Positions 59,421-64,000 of a stretch of 64,000 bases of DNA are shown piece after piece. The notes below the pieces were generated by a model. That model worked only from the letters and a program-made list of their open reading frames with translations, was not told the origin of the DNA and searched no databases. Numbering within the stretch: the stretch's first letter is position 1; each line of letters begins with the position of its first letter. The DNA is taken from positions 7,998,001-8,062,000 of the forward strand of contig NC_071328.1 of assembly GCF_010183535.1 (NCBI RefSeq), given 5' to 3'. The stretch is from Caenorhabditis remanei. Taxonomy: Eukaryota; Nematoda; Chromadorea; Rhabditida; Rhabditidae. A program made the translations under genes and the position numbers.

Positions 59421-61232
59421 CTAGAAATGTGCATTGCTAAATCGAGAAAGACCAGGTTTAACGGCTCGTGGCGGAAGCAAGTGACTTCTATTACTGGATG
59501 GAGGGCGCGTTCCCAGACGAAAATCAGAAACTTCTCCCCAATTATCGTCGTCTTTGGAAACTGGAGACTCCGGAATATGTTTTTCTTTTTGTTCTTCATT
59601 GATGTGCTCGAAACTTTGAAAACTTGGAGCTTCAGAAGCTAATTCTGGAACCTCATAATCTTCGTCAAACACGGGAGTAGTTGGAAATTTCACTGACGAT
59701 TGGGCTGGCGGTGCTCTGAATGATCCAAGTGACAATCCGCGCGTGTTCCTAGATCCAAACGATCCTGAAGACGCACCAAAACTTCCTAAACTTGCTCGGA
59801 ATCCTAGTTGCCGGTTTTCAGATGAGAAAAGCTCAGAATTTTGTGTTCCAAAGGATCTTCCGAAACCGGCTGGATACGTTTCAACGGGACGTGGACTGTG
59901 ATTCATTTGAGACGAAGTGGCTTTAGAAGTAACTCCGAAAGATCCGAAACTTTTGTCACCTAGACCAGGCGAAGTTGGTGTTTTCTCAGAATCTCTGATG
60001 TCATGGGTGAACCCGCTCGATGTCTTCTGAGAGTATTCAGTACTTCCCAAAGTTGATGGTTCCAGAGATCGGGATCCGCCGGCTTCGTATGGAGGAGTCA
60101 AAGTTCTCGAAGAATTAGATTCTTCATGTAAACCGATTCCTCTTTGCGTTGTTGTTCCGACGAAATCTTCTTTTTCTCGAGACGCATTTGGATATTCTTC
60201 CCAACTCGAATCGTAGGTGGTTTGCGTGTTACGCTTCTGATCTTTCAGACGAAGCGAGTCGGGTGGAATGATGACATCACGCCTATTTCGGACAACGCCA
60301 CCGGGTCCACGGAGCACAAGTCCGAGAATGGAGAGCTGAAAGTAGAGAACAATCAGACTAAAAAGAAATGGAAAACACTTTTCCTCGAAATAGAAACTTA
60401 CATATCCATTTATGCTGTACGGTTTTCCTTGATTGATGAAATGTGTAACTTCCCAATGTGGCCCACTTCCAGTATAACAGTGAGATGGAATCAAATTCAA
60501 CATGACATCCAGTTTGTTGATGGAGAATTGGATCAGACGATTGCGTGAATCCTTTGACATAATCACATCGCCGTAATAATCGTTGAAGTAATTTCCGATG
60601 TTAAAATTACGGCGAATCGTTGACTTGTGCTAGAAAAAACTAACTTTCATGCTTGATTTTTGGATATAGACAACTACCACATGGCTGTCTAAACATTTTA
60701 ATGGAATATTCATCTCTTACCGTCAGCAGTCCTTCTTCTGGAAGATAATGAAAGAAGTCAACTTTATTGAAATCTCGAACATCCATCTTTTTCTTTCCGA
60801 ACTCATCAGTTGTCGGCGCATTAGAGAACTTCACTTCCATATCCACATTTCTTGCTTCCTTGAAACAATTTTTCGGGTGATCAGCTGGAGCATCGACGAC
60901 GTTGTATTCAACCCAAGCGCCGTGTGCGATCTGGAGACAAAAGAATATGAAGAGTGGATAATGAAATAATCAGAATTGTGATTTTTCGTGAATTAAATTT
61001 CGATTTTTGCCAAAATGAAAAACGTTATAACAAAACCATCCATTACAAAGACAATTAGACGGTGGCACCGTTAGGGTGCAATTTCGAATAAGTTGTATTC
61101 TTCACTCACGAAAAGATCGTCGACTTCTCCATAGATATATTTATAATCTTTGTCAAAGATTTCGATGTATTCTTTATTCTTCCAGGTTATCGAACCGGAG
61201 ATAACTCCTTGTTTCTTTTCTCCGAACACCAT
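59421..61232 (-). CDS. Unrecognised protein with S/G/F-rich low-complexity tail
   Basis: Exons 61232-61110, 60930-60721, 60629-60402 and 60335-59421, all phase 0, encode 491 residues. The first about 200 residues are compact and contain FGEKKQGVISGSITWKNKEY and later IAHGAWVEYNVVDAP, which read like two beta-rich modules (possibly OB- or S1-like, unproven). After residue about 200 the protein is Ser/Gly/Pro/Phe-rich, with repeated SFG/GSFG units (KSFGSFGVTS, FGRSFG, SLGSFGASSGSFGSR) and DE-rich stretches, likely disordered and similar in style to germ-granule or FG-type proteins. Intron 3 (60336-60401, 66 bp) is a stop-free multiple of three. A TTTTTCAG trans-splice-like acceptor lies 14 bp before the ATG. 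No family is assigned. Confidence 0.75.
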
Positions 61233-61683
61233 ATTTTCGGTTTTCACTGAAAAAGTCAACGATTTTTGAAAAATAGGAAATAGAGGTATTTTGAAATTTT
61301 ATCATAACGAAAAGGTTTCTAGGTATTTATTTATTTATTTGAAAGGTTAATAATAAATAGCGAGTACTCGCGAGTGTGACAAATTATGGGCCTATTCTTG
61401 GCAAGCAAAAAAACGTTTTTCGCTGTTTTTTTTTCGATTCACGGAACCAGAAAATCAGCTGATTTTTAAACGTTTTTCTTTCCAATCCACGAGAGAAGGA
61501 CAAACAAAACCAGAAATAACAGTAATAAAATTAAAGGCGCATCTTGAAAATTGATGTTTAGAGTCTCACCACGATTTCATTTTTAATGAAAAAGGTCTCA
61601 AGCTGGTTTTGTTTTTTCAGAATTTGAGAACAGAAGAACGATTACGAATGATCAACGAACAAAAATCGTTTTGAACAAATGTT
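61233..61683. other. Intergenic with a solo element end
   Basis: At 61387, TGGGCCTATTCTTGGCAAGC resembles the terminus of the palindromic family at 28144 and 47936, but no matching right end is found. The rest is AT-rich, 3' of the broken receptor gene. Confidence 0.45.
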
Positions 61684-61940
61684 TTACTTCTTTTTAAACA
61701 TCGGATGAGTAAAATAAAAGTATAGAGTAACCACATGTGCTCTGGCATCCAGAAAAATTTGAAACAAGGAATCCAGAACACATGCCTCGTTATATCCAAA
61801 CGTTTCGCCTATTATCATTAAATACGTAATAGTTATTGGAGTAATGACAAGCAACATGGTAGCTTTAAGAGTTCTCTCCGCTTTCACATCGTAGTTTCGG
61901 TTGAGAGAAGATGCTCTAAAAAAGTATTGTTGTAAATTAA

Positions 61941-62662
61941 CTCCACATTCTCAATGACTACAAAGTCTCATTGACTTCATTTTTCTCAATGACTACACTT
62001 TTCTCATTGACTACACCACTCATTGACTACAAAATTCGAGAATTTTTCTCATTGACTACGTCTACAGTACTAGGCAAAAAGAACGCGATACTCGCAGTTT
62101 TTCAGTTAAAATTAGTCAGTTTTGAGCATGTGCCACACCCTCACTGATTGTCTTACTTTTTTTTTGACCAGTACAGCATCCAAAACTGGAAAAAAATCGG
62201 GGATTCCAAATCAGTGTGCTGAAAGAGGAACAAACTTTACCCAATCTGTGTGATTCTTGTGGGGGACCACTTTTCACCATTCTCTTAGGCTTAGGTTTCT
62301 CAAAAATTCGGGGAAAAACTTGACAAAAACGGTTATTAATCGTTTTTCGTTTTTGTCAATTCTTTTCCGAATTTCTAAGAAACCTAAGCCTAAGAGAATA
62401 GTGAAAACTTGTTCCTAATTTAGTCAGTCCGCTGCCTTTTCTGGTCCTGTTTGGAATATAAGGCTTCTGAGATATGTTATAAATTCAGATGGTCTGCTGG
62501 ACTGTCTTGCAGAGAGATGTAGTCAATGAGAGCATTTCTCAAATTTTGTAGTCAATGAGTGGTGTAGTCGGTGAGAAAAGTGTAGTCATTGAGAAAAATG
62601 AAGTCAATGAGACTTTGTAGTCATTGAGAATGTGGAGTCAATGAGACAATGTAGTCAATGAG
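61941..62662. repeat. Palindrome of CTCATTGACTAC repeats within an intron
   Basis: Left arm 61941-62060 and right arm about 62520-62637 are inverted copies, each built of repeated CTCATTGACTAC-like 12-mers. A second palindrome sits in the middle (62271-62407, TTTTCACCATTCTCTTAGGC against its complement). The structure fills nearly all of the last intron (61916-62680) of the broken receptor gene. Probably a non-autonomous foldback-type element. Confidence 0.75.
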
Positions 62663-62902
62663 TTTTTAACCGAAACTTACAATTCTTTTCGCTCTCTGAT
62701 CTTTGCAAAAACCATCACATTGAGTATAACTAGCACAAAGAATATCACAGCTAGAACAAAATGTCCAACTCTTCGAGGTACCGACTGAAATTTTTAATTT
62801 GCATGCATATCTTGATTATTACATCCAAGTTTTCAGTTTTCATGTACATACGTGATTGTTCCAACTTACAACAGTCTCAGTTTCGATATCAGCACTTATT
62901 CC

Positions 62903-63091
62903 CATACTTGTCAAATCACGGGCCGGCCCGGGCCGGGCCGGGCCGGGCCGGGCCCTCGGAAAATTTCAGGGCCCGGGCCGGCCCGCAGGGCCCGCAGCAA
63001 GCTTTTTTTTCAATATTTTGACGGGCCGGCCCGGGCCGGGCCGGGCCGGAAGATTTTTTTAGCGGGCCCGGCCCGGCCCGTGACAAGTATG
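62903..63091. mobile_element. Non-autonomous hAT-like element, copy C (in a coding exon)
   Basis: Termini CATACTTGTCA and TGACAAGTATG, with an 8-bp duplication CTTATTCC on both sides (62895-62902 and 63092-63099). 189 bp, mostly GGGCC/GGCCC runs. Same terminal subfamily as copy A. Inserted in an exon of the minus-strand receptor gene. Confidence 0.85.
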
Positions 63092-63324
63092 CTTATTCCC
63101 AATGACCCAAAAGAATAAGGATACGGTAGCTGTACACATGCACTTGGATCTGAAAGTCTAGGAAAGGAAAGTGCAAATGACCATATGAATGAAAGAATAA
63201 GCGACATGCGGAACACTATTCTTGCAAGATTCTGAAAAGATGAGCTTTATATGATATTCCATTATTTTACCCGTATATTCTCCAATCAAAACCTGATTTA
63301 CCTCTTTATTGAAAAGGTATAAAG

Positions 63325-63700
63325 CAGACTTGTCACGGGCCGGGCCGGGCCGGGCCGGGCCGAAATCAGGAAAAATTTTGGCCCGGCCCGGCCCGGCCCG
63401 GCCCGGCGGGCCAAACTCAGGAAAAATCTCGGCCCGGCCAGGCTCTTTTGAAACATGTTGAGTTTTTGATTTTTTTCTGGAAATTTTAGGAAAAATGTGA
63501 ATATGTATGATAATTAAGGCATTTTTACTCTATTTTTTCGAAAAATTTCAAATAAAATTTGGTAAAAACGGGTTCCCATTTTTTGAAATCAGGAAAAATT
63601 TTGGCCCGGCCCGGCCCGGCCCGGCCCGGCCCGGCCCGGCGGGCCAAACTCGAGAAAAATCTCAGCCCGGCCCGGGCCGGCCCGATTTTTGACAAGTCTG
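63325..63700. mobile_element. Non-autonomous hAT-like element, copy D (in a coding exon)
   Basis: Termini CAGACTTGTCA and TGACAAGTCTG, with an 8-bp duplication GTATAAAG (63317-63324 and 63701-63708). The 376-bp element has two GGGCC-rich blocks on the left and one on the right, and its core closely matches copy B. Inserted in an upstream exon of the same receptor gene as copy C. Confidence 0.85.
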
Positions 63701-64000
63701 GTATAAAGCCCTCAATAGAAAGAAGAATACTGTAGACAGCTCTCTTGTGGCAAAACTGAAGAAATAAAAGAATATCCAATATTTGATTACATTTTCACGA
63801 TTTCCAGATGCACACCAAGGCGTCAAAGCTGAGGTAACTGGTATTCGAAATATCAAAAATTCTGAGACTAAACTGAATAATAAGAAAAATTGCATTACTA
63901 AATATGAAGCGAAAATTTCAGATTTTATTGTTTCTGAGCTGGTTTTGAAATTGAAAATATAGAATTTGATCATCTTCAATATAATTATGTAGGATGGGAT

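Larger units (their letters stand above)
61684..63979 (-). pseudogene. 7TM receptor-like gene disrupted by two hAT-like insertions
   Basis: Exon-like blocks read 63979-63302 (open across TFATRELSTVFFFLLRALY, interrupted by copy D), 63231-62870 (LARIVFRMSLILSFIWSFAL..., interrupted by copy C), 62784-62681 (VPRRVGHFVLAVIFFVLVIL) and 61915-61684 (KATMLLVITPITITYLMI..., stop after FKKK). Ignoring each insertion with one copy of its 8-bp duplication, the frame and splice phases fit. With them, translation enters GGGCC-repeat sequence and stops. At least five hydrophobic segments suggest a nematode 7TM chemoreceptor of unassigned class. The 5' end probably lies beyond the window edge. The rest of the frame is intact, so the damage looks recent. 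Confidence 0.65.

Noticed and set aside
62761..63118. Overlapping frames rich in Gly-Pro-Ala-Arg
   Set aside because: Translations of GGGCC repeats in the hAT-like element, open in several frames at once; not genes.
63740..63774. 35-bp GTAATC...TTCAG intron inside the receptor pseudogene
   Set aside because: Shorter than normal worm introns, and the sequence is an open hydrophobic stretch that fits as coding.

Overview
The window looks like nuclear DNA of a Caenorhabditis nematode (not obviously C. elegans itself). The background is AT-rich, introns are short (about 45-60 bp, GTRAGT...TTTCAG), and TTTCAG-type acceptors sit just upstream of many start codons, as expected for SL1 trans-splicing. 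Gene content is worm-specific: FBA_2-type F-box genes, 7TM chemoreceptor-like genes, and clear orthologues of C. elegans ced-1, dnj-27, ksr-2 and hrp-2, all chromosome I genes in C. elegans. I built exon models by hand from splice sites and kept only those whose reading frame stays open across all junctions.

Layout. 0-5.4 kb: tandem and inverted repeats, two divergent F-box genes and a shortened chemoreceptor-like gene. 6.4-10.1 kb: a short-chain dehydrogenase, an F-box pseudogene with an in-frame stop, and a third intact F-box gene. 10.7-12.3 kb: a DHHC palmitoyltransferase (minus strand), followed by about 5.8 kb of gene-poor, purine-rich DNA. 18.0-20.6 kb: a tandem pair of paralogous multi-pass membrane proteins. 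22.0-26.3 kb: ced-1 (minus), the engulfment receptor. 26.3-33.0 kb: gene-poor, with a 478-bp palindromic element and GAGACGCAG-type motifs. 33.0-35.7 kb: dnj-27, an ER J-domain/thioredoxin protein ending in HDEL. 36.2-43.1 kb: four smaller genes, none firmly named. 43.3-43.8 kb: a palindromic repeat with a tRNA-like core. 44.3-46.7 kb: ksr-2-like Ras-pathway scaffold (minus). 47.9-48.8 kb: transposon insertions, one nested. 51.0-54.0 kb: hrp-2-like hnRNP Q/R protein (minus). 55.1-56.0 kb: a MARVEL-like four-TM protein. 57.3-59.0 kb: a GT11-type fucosyltransferase. 59.4-61.2 kb: an unrecognised protein with an S/G/F-rich tail. 61.7-64.0 kb: a 7TM receptor gene broken by two transposon insertions.

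The most notable observation is a family of four short GC-rich elements (GGGCC runs, very unlike the AT-rich background). They have 11-bp terminal inverted repeats (CAGACTTGTCA or CATACTTGTCA) and perfect 8-bp target-site duplications, the hallmarks of non-autonomous hAT transposons. Two lie in coding exons of the same receptor gene and one is nested in another palindromic element. The genes are mostly independent units; I see no clear operon.
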